From: Aurelia coerulea
Lineage: Eukaryota > Cnidaria > Scyphozoa > Semaeostomeae > Ulmaridae
Direction of reading: 5' to 3'
NCBI GenBank assembly: GCA_039566865.1
Contig: CM076956.1
Span: forward strand, 12,287,511 to 12,351,510
DNA length: 64,000 bases
A program made the position numbers and the translations under genes. The notes below the pieces were generated by a model. It did not search any database. It was not told the DNA's origin and saw only the letters and a list, made by a program, of their open reading frames with translations. Shown here in pieces: positions 59,501 to 62,215 of the stretch. Numbering within the stretch: position 1 is the first letter of the stretch; every line of letters starts with the position of its first letter.

Positions 59501-61796
59501 ATCTGATAAGCTGTCGTTCTTGTCTAATTGAGATGTAGACATGGCTTACACACTGGCTGCGGTCACACTACTGTATTCCCCGTTTTAATGTGAATTGCTT
59601 CATTTTCTTCGTTTTTGTCGCCAAAAAGTACGGCAATATAGCGGTACAATGACACCCGGTCACACAGTGCTATGATTTATCATGTGACGACTGCGCAAGG
59701 CTGCGATTGGTTTATTCTCCGAAACAAAGCTAAAATATAGCTCGGGACCTTGTTTTGCCCTTTGTTTTATATCTGATAGTTTTCTTATGGAATCAGCTCT
59801 CGGGACCAAAGCGCTGTAACAGCGTTGTATGTGAATGAAAATGCGGTCACATATCACAGCGTAACGAACCCGTTGTTTGAAAAGATGCAACGAGGTAAAA
59901 TCGCCTAGTATGACCACAGCCATTGATTTTAAGCGTGATTGTTTCCGTATCCACACTCCCGGGATGGGATGAAGTAGCTCCTACATGTGCAGTTACGGAG
60001 TATGCCACTTATGGGGTGCATTTTTCAGGCAGAAAATATAATTGGGTGTTATTTTTGGTAAGGTCACAAGCTGCCGTAAAGTTTGGGCTTTTAGGATAAT
60101 GTTAAATTTTGTTTGAGGTATCATTTTAAAATATAAATCTTTAGGGTATTGAATTTGATCTAGTTTCATATACTTTTTAAAATGTTCGATTTTGGTCACA
60201 ATTTTAGGGCATGTATTTTGAATGACCCGTAAGTTTAGGGTATGGTTTTCAGAAAATTTATAAATTCTAAGGTTTGAATTAAAAAATTAAAGTGGCACAC
60301 CCCAGTCATGTTCCTTCGAAGTTCCTTTCCGGGCTCAAACATTGAATTTAAAAGTGATAGTTTCCTTACATTCTCTTCAATTATTCTCAACATCGCCATG
60401 AGGTTACCTTTATCGATTTGTAATCATGTCACCGAGATTTCCTGTTGTCGTGTCTTAACCCCTCAGACTACCATATTCAATCTTTTCTTTCTTAATATTA
60501 TCTTTCTTTTTCAAATTTTCAGCCTAATTGGCTTACCTTTTTCAATCTTTGACCTCAAATTAGCTTACCTTCATCGATTTTTAAACGATAACGCCAATGA
60601 GACTACCTGTCTTCTCTTTATCACCCATTAGGTTACCTTATTCAATCTTTCTTCCTCAATATTATCTTTCTTTCATATTTTCAGCCTAATTAGCTTACCT
60701 TTTTCAATCTTCGACCTCAAATTAGCTTCCCTTCATCGATTTTTAAACGATAACGCCAATGAGACTACCTGTCTTCCCTTTATCACCCATTAGGTTACCA
60801 TATTCAATCTTTCTTTCTCAATATTATCTTTCTTTCATATTTTCAGCCTAATTAGCTTACCTTTTTCAATCTTCGACCTCAAATTAGCTTACCTTCATCG
60901 ATTTTTAAACGATAACGCCAATGAGACTACCTGTTTTCCCTTTATCGCCCATTAGGTTATCATAATAATAATAGCTTACTATGATGATAATAGTAATGTG
61001 CATAATAATTTAAAATTAATATCATCATCATCATCATCATCCTCGTCCTCATCCTCATCAACTTATTTTAAGTTTATTAAAAGTTCTAGTTCTACATTAC
61101 AATAAATGCGCAACTACTTACAAGGAAAAGAAATTCATGATACAAAAAAAAGAAAAGCGAGTGAATTTTGCAAGAAAAAGAAACCTGTACACAATGTAAT
61201 CTAACATGTTAATAGTCATTATCTACAAATCTTGCACTGGCATTTTTCTCCGCTCCAGTTTTTTATGTTTCTCTTGAATATAGCAGCTGATGAAGCGCTC
61301 TTTATTAAACCAGGTATGCTGTTCCATAAGAGGCTGCCTCGAAAATTGATAGTAACATTTTGTACAGATCGTAACTTGATAGTAACATTTTACCTGTTTC
61401 CTAGCTCATCAAGGCTACTTGCAATGTCCAAACTGCAGCCGACGTTTCAATCACTACAGATCAGCATCACGCCACATGAGCAATTGTATGAACAAAGCTT
61501 ACAATGTAGATGACAGCAAACGATATAAGTGTTCAGAATGCAGCAGCAGATTCACAACATATGCATATCTGCAATGTCATATCATGGTTGTTCACCGTAA
61601 TGTTTCACAATTTAGATGCAAGTTTTGCAACAGAGCTTTCACAACAGCGTTGATACTACAGAACCATATCAGAACGCATACTGGAGATCGACCGTTTGCT
61701 TGTAAATTATGTGGAAAGGCGTTTGCGCAGAAAAGTACTTTGATTAAACATGGAAAGACACATACCAGACAACAGACTCTGAAGAAAACGCCATAA
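23662..61796 (+). CDS. POC5-like coiled-coil protein joined to four zinc fingers
   Basis: Nine exons join in phase: 23662-23781, 28512-28579, 29442-29574, 42778-42960, 44553-44694, 45371-45522, 54861-55112, 56511-56928 and 61405-61796 (1860 nt, 619 aa). Residues 1-168 match the central part of the centriole protein POC5: an IEQWCKELKTNI block, a coiled coil with NLRELLHTLE and SQKDKLVSNL, and a centrin-binding-like LLRRCWTAW. Residues 169-266 are acidic, 267-350 strongly basic, and 351-489 Gln/Asn/Ser-rich. Residues 497-609 form one C2HC and three C2H2 fingers with a TGDRPF linker. The start ATG has A at -3 and G at +4. POC5 is normally centriolar; the fingers imply DNA or RNA binding. The donor after exon 4 (GTGCAC) is weak, so two genes remain possible. 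Confidence 0.7.
23782..24815. other. Intron 1 of the POC5-like gene, 5' part
   Basis: No coding exon recognised. Holds a minus-strand tRNA-like SINE fragment at about 24095-24250; the rest is unassigned. Confidence 0.4.
24095..24250 (-). repeat. tRNA-derived SINE fragment
   Basis: On the minus strand an A-box-like CAGCTGAGTTGGC (complement of about 24161-24173) precedes a B box GGTTCGAGTCC (24127-24137) by about 30 nt, the spacing of an RNA polymerase III promoter. It does not fold as a full tRNA. Confidence 0.5.
24816..25512. mobile_element. Inverted-repeat element containing an RT remnant
   Basis: GGGGTCATCAACAAAA near 24816 and a block around TTAACGGATTTTGTC (24846-24860) are inverted near 25460-25512 (TTTTGTCGATGACCCC). 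The arms are about 70 bp and diverged. They enclose a reverse-transcriptase fragment, so either an insertion or a capture happened. Confidence 0.55.
24990..25310 (+). pseudogene. Non-LTR retrotransposon ORF2 C-terminal remnant
   Basis: Reads KYMHWKRRPESVVMVAIEG, then SKRGRRRTTWVDNIREW. This is the common end of RT ORFs in which a GHxxR block is followed by a GRRRxxWxDN block. It keeps no RT core. Stops follow immediately. Confidence 0.65.
25627..25805 (+). repeat. tRNA-derived SINE, copy 1
   Basis: TGGTGTAGTGG at 25631 is an A box and GAGTTTGATACCC at 25683 a B box, followed by a tRNA-unrelated body and a CAACTTCACCTTCACC tail. A second copy is at 58843-59020 with the same order of blocks. 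Confidence 0.75.
26045..26474. mobile_element. MITE with GGCCCCGTCCAC termini
   Basis: GGCCCCGTCCACATGTGTAC at the left is inverted as GTATACGGGTGGACGGGGCC at the right. The interior repeats AAACGCAT and TGTGGAC motifs several times. Target duplication not clear. No coding capacity. Confidence 0.6.
26612..27110. mobile_element. hAT-like MITE carrying a polypurine tract
   Basis: Perfect 8-bp duplication GACACGCA at 26604-26611 and 27111-27118. Termini CAGAGGTGGAAAAA and complement of CAGTGGTGGAAAAA, with a second inverted block containing CTTCGCAGGAAG. The first half is almost purely A and G on the plus strand. Confidence 0.8.
26668..26880 (+). repeat. GGAA-rich polypurine tract
   Basis: About 210 bp of nearly uninterrupted purines on the plus strand (GGAAGGAA, AAAGAAGG variants), a degenerate (GGAA)n microsatellite inside a transposon. 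Confidence 0.75.
27702..28248. mobile_element. TTAA-flanked MITE, piggyBac-like
   Basis: TTAA at 27698-27701 and 28249-28252 flank the exact inverted termini AGGGGCATTCC / GGAATGCCCCT. 547 bp, non-coding. TTAA duplication is the hallmark of piggyBac elements; no transposase is present. Confidence 0.8.
28512..28579 (+). CDS. Exon 2 of the POC5-like gene
   Basis: Acceptor TTCTTTCAG, donor AG|GTAAAG, phase 0 to 2. Encodes NEFLQFRSVLDKENQRTINE, a helix like the POC5 segment that follows LKTNV. Confidence 0.75.
28580..29441. other. Intron 2 of the POC5-like gene
   Basis: AT-rich, no repeat family or gene recognised. An ACCTGGTGTGCCAAAAG block near 28751 resembles one end of the CCGGGTGTCCCAAA family, but no partner end was found. 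Confidence 0.4.
29442..29574 (+). CDS. Exon 3: POC5-like coiled coil
   Basis: Acceptor ACATTGTAG, donor GAG|GTTAGC, phase 2 to 0. ENLRELLHTLERSVSQKDK is the clearest POC5 match (human POC5 has -SLKELLHTYE-SISRKDE-). Confidence 0.85.
30140..31048. mobile_element. TTAA-flanked inverted-repeat element, 909 bp
   Basis: TTAA (30136-30139, 31049-31052) flanks GGTTACTGTAACCGTTCAGG and its near complement (arms about 30 bp). The terminus is itself partly palindromic (GGTTACTGTAACC). No transposase frame. Located in intron 3. Confidence 0.65.
31711..32453. mobile_element. Inverted-repeat element, TGTCCCARAAAAATT family
   Basis: GTTGTCCCAGAAAAATTGTT at the left is inverted as AATAATTTTTTGGGACACCC at the right; homology runs on through CGTTTGATTGAATATTG for about 45 bp. 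The element at 34380-35459 belongs to the same family. Non-coding. Confidence 0.65.
32873..32878 (-). terminator. Candidate polyadenylation signal
   Basis: AATAAA on the minus strand about 110 nt past the stop of the 299-aa frame, which supports that frame being a transcribed gene. Confidence 0.5.
32989..33888 (-). CDS. Uncharacterised basic protein, intronless, nested antisense
   Basis: A 299-codon frame opens with two ATGs (33888 leftward) and ends in TGA. It is far longer than chance frames in this AT-rich DNA. I do not recognise the protein. Visible features: low-complexity, Ser/Lys/Arg/Pro-rich N half with PRLKEEK and LPKLPKIN; a tandem KVSKVSKVSKV run at about residues 139-149; a C-terminal half with CPRRGCQ and helical SYLSTIES-like segments; a basic end (YVRRKKMG). 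No signal peptide or membrane segment. It lies within intron 3 of the POC5-like gene, on the opposite strand, without introns, as expected of a retrogene or a recently evolved gene. Homology was not tested. Confidence 0.6.
   Translation of the reverse strand: MMTTGSQNSMQRNTQKQRKDDSQGKLQIKLPPSKHSSSNSLLISYELPRLKEEKVVPHRSPNYLPKLPKINLVNRIVHCGVKNRKKQTLSEREVLTNITLPEPRSSKNRYERNVRNLQPRWFRVYPVLFTHPKQEITKKVSKVSKVSKVGNSTEDSLNLSNTPTETEDGRLNTETIKTGITFTPMDSDHIKQLSEKKCPRRGCQKIAKAFNADFAHKSVSPLDYKNQMQNCMVELVNRAAASRSNYLSTIESLSRSFKYTIPKEKRQKLLGPKEYGVNEQQFVKCVSKYVRRKKMGNYH
34117..34277. mobile_element. 161-bp hAT MITE, CAGTGGCGGAC family, copy 1
   Basis: Perfect 8-bp duplication CACTCAAA (34109-34116, 34278-34285). 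Terminus CAGTGGCGGACATT, inverted at the right with a final base change. Interior has C-runs. Copy 2 lies at 56977-57137 in the opposite orientation. Confidence 0.85.
34380..35459. mobile_element. Inverted-repeat element with a nested insertion
   Basis: ATGTGTCCCGAGAAAATTTT plus CGTTTGATTGGATATAAAAA at the left are inverted near 35409-35458 (ATATTGAATCAACG, then GAGCACCCTGT). Related to 31711-32453. An intact-looking smaller element occupies 34518-34821, so this one is older. Confidence 0.6.
34518..34821. mobile_element. 304-bp MITE, CCGGGTGTCCCAAA family
   Basis: Termini CCGGGTGTCCCAAAAATGTA and complement, with arms of about 45 bp through GGTTGACTC and GATGTAAATTTAGC. TA on the left, AA on the right. 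Same terminal motif as 8814-9355. Nested in 34380-35459. Confidence 0.75.
35461..35598. mobile_element. Hairpin MITE (GCCATCTTTAGCG family), copy 1
   Basis: Two inverted halves: AACATTCTACCAAGATGCATTG and GTATCTTGGTAAAGG, ending GCCATCTTTAGCGTATTCGT. The left end is eroded. Better copies at 39976-40137 and 58009-58170. Confidence 0.65.
35600..35959. other. Possible 5' UTR of the CR1-like element
   Basis: No coding frame. A short TTAGGTTAGGTTAG motif at about 35920 and the lack of another repeat boundary make this either the retrotransposon's 5' UTR or plain intron. The insertion boundary was not found. Confidence 0.35.
36009..36851 (+). CDS. Retrotransposon ORF1 with SGNH-type esterase domain
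   Basis: 280 aa from an ATG. The first 115 residues are hydrophilic, rich in N, Q and K, with a predicted helix (ERFLREENNALQS) that may multimerise. From residue 120 on is an SGNH/GDSL-like hydrolase as found in ORF1 of CR1 and L2 elements: block I VLIVGDSQLRR (catalytic Ser128), an HAATNNV block with Asn177/178, and block V DDGLHINDGG with Asp257 and His260. Such ORF1 proteins bind the element RNA and may act on membranes or esters. Ends in TAG at 36849-36851, after which the same frame stays open. A short overlapping upstream ATG at 35971 is out of frame. Confidence 0.8.
   Translation: MEIRTSLISDAERFLREENNALQSAIETSNNEHNKNRKKQIATEVKTNQKSRPAEKDGNQMQNATGNNKNNSNGQNRSEQHQKQDFRRGKQTRNKTGNQGTNITGKNQHPSEPNSNKKKFKVLIVGDSQLRRVDESKLSNGHRDVEKRFQPGMRIGQAVDKAGKSNSDVIIVHAATNNVASSTPEKLCEETVRTLKQIQANNPKAKVVFSSIFKRKDNMALNNKVKKVNDLLENELALNGLDLIDNSNIMFSNLWDDGLHINDGGIRKFSGNISSFIKYC
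36852..39749 (+). CDS. Retrotransposon ORF2: endonuclease and reverse transcriptase
   Basis: Open from the codon after the ORF1 TAG to TGA at 39749 (965 codons plus stop). N-terminal APE-type endonuclease: FLNIVSLRKHRHEL, LSETRLD, CWYRPP, FVGDTN, LIDHF and MVDHYLV retain the catalytic Asn, Glu, Asp and His. Reverse transcriptase: GKAPGPDKIS, WKLARVTPIFK, NYRPISV, DLKKAFDTVDH, GVPQGSCLGP and YADD (38937-38948). C-terminal block YANVIWGSLP then LQDRAHSI. All catalytic motifs are intact. There is no ATG before the MVDH block near the end of the endonuclease, so translation must come from readthrough, reinitiation at a non-AUG codon, or similar. Confidence 0.9.
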   Translation, partial: GCHSSDNEKLKYRTEQPRKRNGLKIAFLNIVSLRKHRHELEIVLNDHDIDIIGLSETRLDKTICDSEVSISGYNIFRNDRDVNGGGVAFYVKASLPEPTVRIKSENLELISLDIAPKHAKPFLVVCWYRPPAAENAAFENLREVLKDLDRDGKEIIFVGDTNCDFKNSQSSNAKKLKAIYSEYQLEQLIKGYTRVAVTTNERNEQNISKTLIDHFSTTSSKYILKAEVLELGMVDHYLVYGIRKVNAWRVKNKKPKVLETRSLSNYDRASFRNDLQQIDWETILSSYADNPDNMATTFQEIFESVLDIHAPLKKRRVGNTSTPWITPDIRKLMKERDAAKKATKTSPEKWNTYKHLRNKVTQKIRDAVQSHYLGLIEENKGDPKRMWQVINKVLDKAAPSTEISSLDVEGKTITKEKDIAEALNHHFTTIGPKLASKLESRPDDDSVKHINVQQNKMTFVPIDETYVLNAIKQLKNGKAPGPDKISTMLIKDAADFIWKPLTMVFNSSLKYGVFPDIWKLARVTPIFKAGSKRDGNNYRPISVISVFSRMLERIVHDQLIDYLITNKVLTPNQSAFRKLYSTVTSLINGTDCWYDNMDKKQLNLAIFLDLKKAFDTVDHTILIKKLGALGIRASSGEWFTSFLSGRKQFCSVNGQQSGARLVTCGVPQGSCLGPLLFIIYLNDFEKCLEFSRASMYADDTHVTLTSGNVDDLITNAHKELRNISEWMRINKLSANPKKTEYMIIGHPRRTNKVEISEPLNLNNSEIKRVVKTKSLGVIVDEGLNWDEQFNKVKGKISGGLKSLKKLKNLISQSQLEHVYRALVESHLRYANVIWGSLPKSKLNSLQRLQDRAHSIIDKARLKDNWSHNWLTVEQLINFDRSVMTYKIINRQCPESLWGKYHHRTQHSNYRTRNCRDLQIPRNNLEYVKKGFHYSALKAWNNIPVNITELPTLSRFKKQLKSYYMS
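39976..40137. mobile_element. Hairpin MITE (GCCATCTTTAGCG family), copy 2
   Basis: About 160 bp, nearly a perfect palindrome: CAATAGACGATTGCGCTAAA...TTTAGCGCAATTGTCTATTG, arms about 70 bp. Copies at 35461 and 58009. A larger inverted pair (GGCTTAAAAGCAACCTGTCC near 39954; complement near 40297-40318) may surround it. Confidence 0.8.
40138..40817. other. Intron 3 segment without gene
   Basis: Repeat debris. The block near 40784 (AACCCCGGCCGAGGGAAC) matches a variant near 2483, and 40736-40755 carries GTTTCACATTAGATGTCA, shared with about 2780-2800 and 46340-46360. Confidence 0.4.
40994..41381. repeat. 388-bp dispersed repeat, copy 2 (empty site)
   Basis: Same sequence as 9457-9842 at roughly 90 percent by eye, including the terminal hairpin. 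It keeps a single ATGCGCAT (41374-41381), the uninterrupted version of the site filled by the fold-back element at 9843. Confidence 0.8.
41878..42200 (-). pseudogene. Reverse transcriptase C-terminal zinc-knuckle remnant
   Basis: Minus-strand frames read RHEKHLLRMIESKLSQRCHC and, after a frameshift, LCLCGMGNEDNAHFLLHCHR and RRDLLGQLSEVPGLDL. The CxCGxxNEDxxHFLLHC block is the terminal Cys/His motif of many non-LTR RT proteins. Truncated and frameshifted. Confidence 0.7.
42778..42960 (+). CDS. Exon 4: POC5-like centrin-binding-type motif
   Basis: Acceptor TTATTTCAG, phase 0 at both ends. Continues the coiled coil (KEKYEKLKAV), then YSRQLLRRCWTAW, an Sfi1/POC5-type centrin-binding pattern. The only usable donor is CAG|GTGCAC, which is weak. 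If unspliced, translation stops three codons later at 42970-42972. Confidence 0.75.
42970..42972 (+). other. Alternative stop if exon 4 is not spliced
   Basis: Beyond the weak donor at 42961 the frame reads three codons and then TAA. Use of this stop would yield a 171-residue POC5-like protein without zinc fingers. Confidence 0.4.
43090..43415. mobile_element. Fold-back element in intron 4
   Basis: Arms of about 100 bp: ACAGAACCAAGGGGGCCTAC then TTTATTCCCAGTACTGTTTT at the left are inverted at 43305-43410. The arms are about 90 percent alike by eye, separated by about 120 bp. Confidence 0.7.
43429..43957. repeat. 87-bp direct repeat pair
   Basis: AAATCTTAGTAGCTTTTAAG and the next 67 bases occur identically at about 43429-43515 and 43870-43957, 441 bp apart, a recent local duplication. 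Confidence 0.8.
44410..44502 (+). repeat. (ATG)31 trinucleotide microsatellite
   Basis: Uninterrupted ATG triplets for 93 bp, ending 50 bp before exon 5. Expected to be length-polymorphic. Confidence 0.95.
44553..44694 (+). CDS. Exon 5: acidic linker
   Basis: Acceptor CGATTTTAG, donor ACG|GTAAAT, phase 0 to 1. Only phase 0 is open; the other two frames hit a stop at once. Encodes DNTIDVKLEDHEL and a DTEDNDN stretch, probably disordered. Confidence 0.65.
44695..45370. other. Intron 5 of the POC5-like gene
   Basis: No repeat or gene recognised. Confidence 0.4.
45371..45522 (+). CDS. Exon 6: linker
   Basis: Acceptor CATTTCTAG, donor GTG|GTAGGT, phase 1 to 0. Encodes FHERSYPAYQTNDFHPTK and a polar stretch. 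No domain recognised. Confidence 0.65.
45920..46960. repeat. Repeat debris related to 2840-3290
   Basis: ATGGGTCACATGATACACAG near 45990 is the complement of a block near 2920. An ACCGGGTGAGTAAAAAATGG block at 46873 matches 3196. Contains an internal tandem duplication. Confidence 0.5.
46339..46510. repeat. 86-bp tandem duplication
   Basis: Two adjacent copies beginning TCTGTTTCAAATTAGATGTC (46339 and 46425) differ at a few bases. Confidence 0.85.
46961..48237. other. Intron 6 segment without gene
   Basis: No gene recognised. 47405-47450 resembles 700-750; the rest is unassigned AT-rich intron. Confidence 0.4.
48238..48395. mobile_element. 158-bp TTAA-flanked MITE
   Basis: TTAA at 48234-48237 and 48396-48399. 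Termini AGGGAATCGACATAG and CTATGTCTATTCCCT match at 14 of 15 bases. Piggybac-like size class, non-coding. Confidence 0.75.
48396..49417. other. 3' flank of the TspO-like gene
   Basis: No exon recognised. A G12 run lies at about 48855. Several GGGGGCTTA-like motifs recur at 48893-49210, a degenerate short repeat. No canonical AATAAA for the antisense gene was seen close to its stop. Confidence 0.4.
49418..50368 (-). CDS. TspO/MBR-like polytopic membrane protein, intronless, nested antisense
   Basis: 316 aa from ATG at 50368 leftward. Eight hydrophobic segments at about residues 11-31, 61-83, 90-112, 116-141, 165-191, 201-222, 229-247 and 259-281, and a charged C tail. Trp-rich (12 W). The block EITPAASTFALWGFIYLYQA resembles the long-form tryptophan-rich sensory proteins (TspO/MBR-related), in which a TPA-x-FxxWGxIY motif follows the first helix. 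Classical TSPO has five helices and about 160 residues, so this is a distant, roughly doubled relative. TSPO proteins bind porphyrins and cholesterol; substrate here is unknown. It lies within intron 6 of the POC5-like gene on the opposite strand and has no introns. Confidence 0.7.
   Translation of the reverse strand: MPEIKMSVSKGKAVVILLNVAVFAITILFSQLSTRLNDIFPRTQNEISGTNQTEITPAASTFALWGFIYLYQAAWILYSLSLIWRGVDILPIWFYLAYSIGNLSSVAWLIVWARGQLSLAFAVLALLAISLDIALYFALTGLKRYLDQFPNNEKLPNKIDVWCVRMLMQNGVAFYLAWVSIATCLNLCIALQYDMNANGTKAASGVLSVLMLLIISWFLMENYFFEEYTRYVFVEYIVLIVGLSGIMKKHWKDGKGNQSFVLALLILSIISLIARICIIIWKESKNLNNGNNLRYIIRKKLFVDDMRPKTEGNSEA
50369..52537. other. Upstream of TspO-like gene and rest of intron
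   Basis: No further exon supported. The minus-strand promoter of the TspO-like gene should lie at 50370-50900. A (TTG)n tract at about 51485-51545 is a simple repeat. Elsewhere unassigned. Confidence 0.4.
52541..52869. mobile_element. MITE with 3-bp TTA duplication, PIF/Harbinger-like
   Basis: Exact inverted termini GGACCTGTTCATATGGAGGC (25 bp in all), with TTA at 52538-52540 and 52870-52872. The interior is GC-rich with repeated GCGGGCTGG / CCAGCCCG blocks. Non-coding. Confidence 0.85.
52879..53085. repeat. 122-bp duplication interrupted by the MITE
   Basis: ACTGCCCTTTCAAATAACTG and about 65 more bases repeat at 52879 and 53001. The preceding GTCGTTATTAATAAT block is also duplicated (52524 and 52963), and the MITE sits between the two parts of the first unit. 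Confidence 0.8.
53247..54002. mobile_element. Inverted-repeat element with GGTGTCCCAAAA-type termini
   Basis: AAGGTGTCCCAAAATTGCAC plus CTCCTCCACAG at the left are inverted at 53950-54000 (CTCCGCAGCAG...GCACCTT). The arms are diverged. Non-coding. Confidence 0.5.
54003..54860. other. Intron 6, 3' part
   Basis: No repeat or exon recognised. Confidence 0.35.
54861..55112 (+). CDS. Exon 7: basic region
   Basis: Acceptor CCTTTTTAG, donor CAG|GTATGT, phase 0 to 0 (84 codons). Clusters KARGRKRAYAK and KGKLKIKKVR look like nuclear localisation signals or DNA-contacting basic arms. It begins with ATG, so it could also start a separate zinc-finger transcript. Confidence 0.7.
55167..55483. mobile_element. 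MITE built of CCTTGTA / TACAAGG iterations
   Basis: Ends ATCCTGTACGAAAATACAAG and CTTGTATTTTTCTACAGGAT are inverted. Between them CCTTGTA, CCTTGTG and their complement occur about twenty times in both orientations. No coding potential. Confidence 0.65.
55484..56093. other. Intron 7 segment without gene
   Basis: Only chance frames. CCTTAAAGGGGTTCCG at 55549 resembles one end of the TTAA-flanked MITE family, but no partner was found. Confidence 0.35.
56094..56256. mobile_element. 163-bp hairpin MITE
   Basis: TGGGGAGACGAGATACGGT and its exact complement bound arms of about 75 bp, including GTGCAGTAGGT and GCTCATGCGCATGAGC. Target duplication unclear. Confidence 0.75.
56375..56505 (+). repeat. 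Imperfect (TTTATGTA)n tract before exon 8
   Basis: About 130 bp of TTTATGTATTTATG and TTTTGTTTATGTA units up to the acceptor of exon 8, where they also supply its pyrimidine-rich tract. Confidence 0.8.
56511..56928 (+). CDS. Exon 8: Gln/Asn/Ser-rich linker
   Basis: Acceptor TTTTTACAG, donor AAG|GTTAGT, phase 0 to 1 (139 codons). Rich in Q, N, A and S with HIITHDGQFNNQNIIIN and a final SSASQLEPGE. Composition typical of transcription-factor linkers. Confidence 0.7.
56977..57137. mobile_element. hAT MITE, CAGTGGCGGAC family, copy 2
   Basis: CAGTGGCGGACACTTTGTCA and complement of AATGTCCGCCACTG. Inverted copy of the element at 34117-34277, also 161 bp. The flanks (TTACCAAA, TTGGTAAT) are complementary rather than repeated, so no clean target duplication is seen. 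Confidence 0.75.
57138..58008. other. Intron 8 segment without gene
   Basis: No repeat family or exon recognised. Confidence 0.35.
58009..58170. mobile_element. Hairpin MITE (GCCATCTTTAGCG family), copy 3
   Basis: CAATAGACGATTACTCTAAA...TTTAGCGTAATCATCTATTG; inverted halves with TACCAAGATGCA. About 85 percent like the copy at 39976 by eye. Confidence 0.75.
58843..59020 (+). repeat. tRNA-derived SINE, copy 2
   Basis: TGTTGTGGCACAGTGG (A box) and GGGTTCGCTACCC (B box), body with GAGCGTCATGACAAGGGGTC, tail (ACTTC)n ending at about 59020. Same family as 25627-25805. Confidence 0.75.
59554..59922. mobile_element. MITE with TGGCTGCGGTCACACTA termini
   Basis: TGGCTGCGGTCACACTA at 59554 is inverted as TAGTATGACCACAGCCA ending 59922. 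Two internal CGGTCACA motifs at 59657 and 59844 repeat the terminus. Target duplication unclear. Confidence 0.6.
59923..60379. other. Intron 8 segment without gene
   Basis: A T-rich block with repeated AGGGTAT-type motifs (60045-60245). Nothing coding. Confidence 0.35.
60380..60960 (+). repeat. 162-bp minisatellite, ~3.5 copies
   Basis: Units start ATTAGGTTACC at 60627, 60789 and 60951, a 162-bp period; an earlier, more diverged unit begins near 60465. Units include TTTTCAGCCTAATTAGCTTA and AAACGATAACGCCAATGAGA. Confidence 0.85.
61020..61060 (+). repeat. (ATC)n microsatellite
   Basis: About 40 bp of ATC triplets grading into CTC and CTCATC variants. Confidence 0.8.
61405..61796 (+). CDS. 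Exon 9: four zinc fingers and stop
   Basis: Acceptor TTTCCTAG, phase 1. Finger 1 is C2HC (C497, C500, H513, C517). Finger 2 is C2H2 with an H-x4-H end. Fingers 3 and 4 are canonical (C561/C564/H577/H581; C589/C592/H605/H609), joined by TGDRPF. The ORF ends QTLKKTP then TAA at 61794-61796. Confidence 0.9.
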
Positions 61797-62133
61797 GAAC
61801 CTATCGATATAAAAAATGCTCTCTGTGGGATGGGATTATAGAAATTTACCTAAAATTTCTTCCCTCCAAGCATTTGATTTTAAAGTTTTGCAAATATTTG
61901 ATGCCTGTGTGACAGAGCAGAAACTGTGTGAAATGACGTCATCGAGCAATCTGATATAAGGAAATGTTAGGATACATAAGCTTTTTGAAATGATGAATCA
62001 AGAGTTTAAGGCCCAAGGAAGAAAATGTTAAGTGTTGCCTTATTTCGGGATCTGTTGCAGGAAGCTAGGGGGGCTCAAAATTGCGAATTTTCACGCATGT
62101 GAACGCAGTTTCTGCTCTGTCAGCCTATGCTGA

Positions 62134-62215
62134 TACGTTAGACTCATTACATATTCGTAGTTATCGCTATTGATAGACTGATGGACGCTCAAACTACGAG
62201 TCATGGACATACACA
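62134..62215. repeat. Dispersed ~90-bp repeat, copy 2
   Basis: Shares TATCGCTATTGATAGACTGA and the flanking GTTAGACTCATTACATATTC-type sequence with 7838-7925, same orientation. Confidence 0.6.

Noticed and set aside
60380..60960. CRISPR-like array
   Set aside because: Units are contiguous 162-bp repeats without spacers, in a eukaryotic intron.
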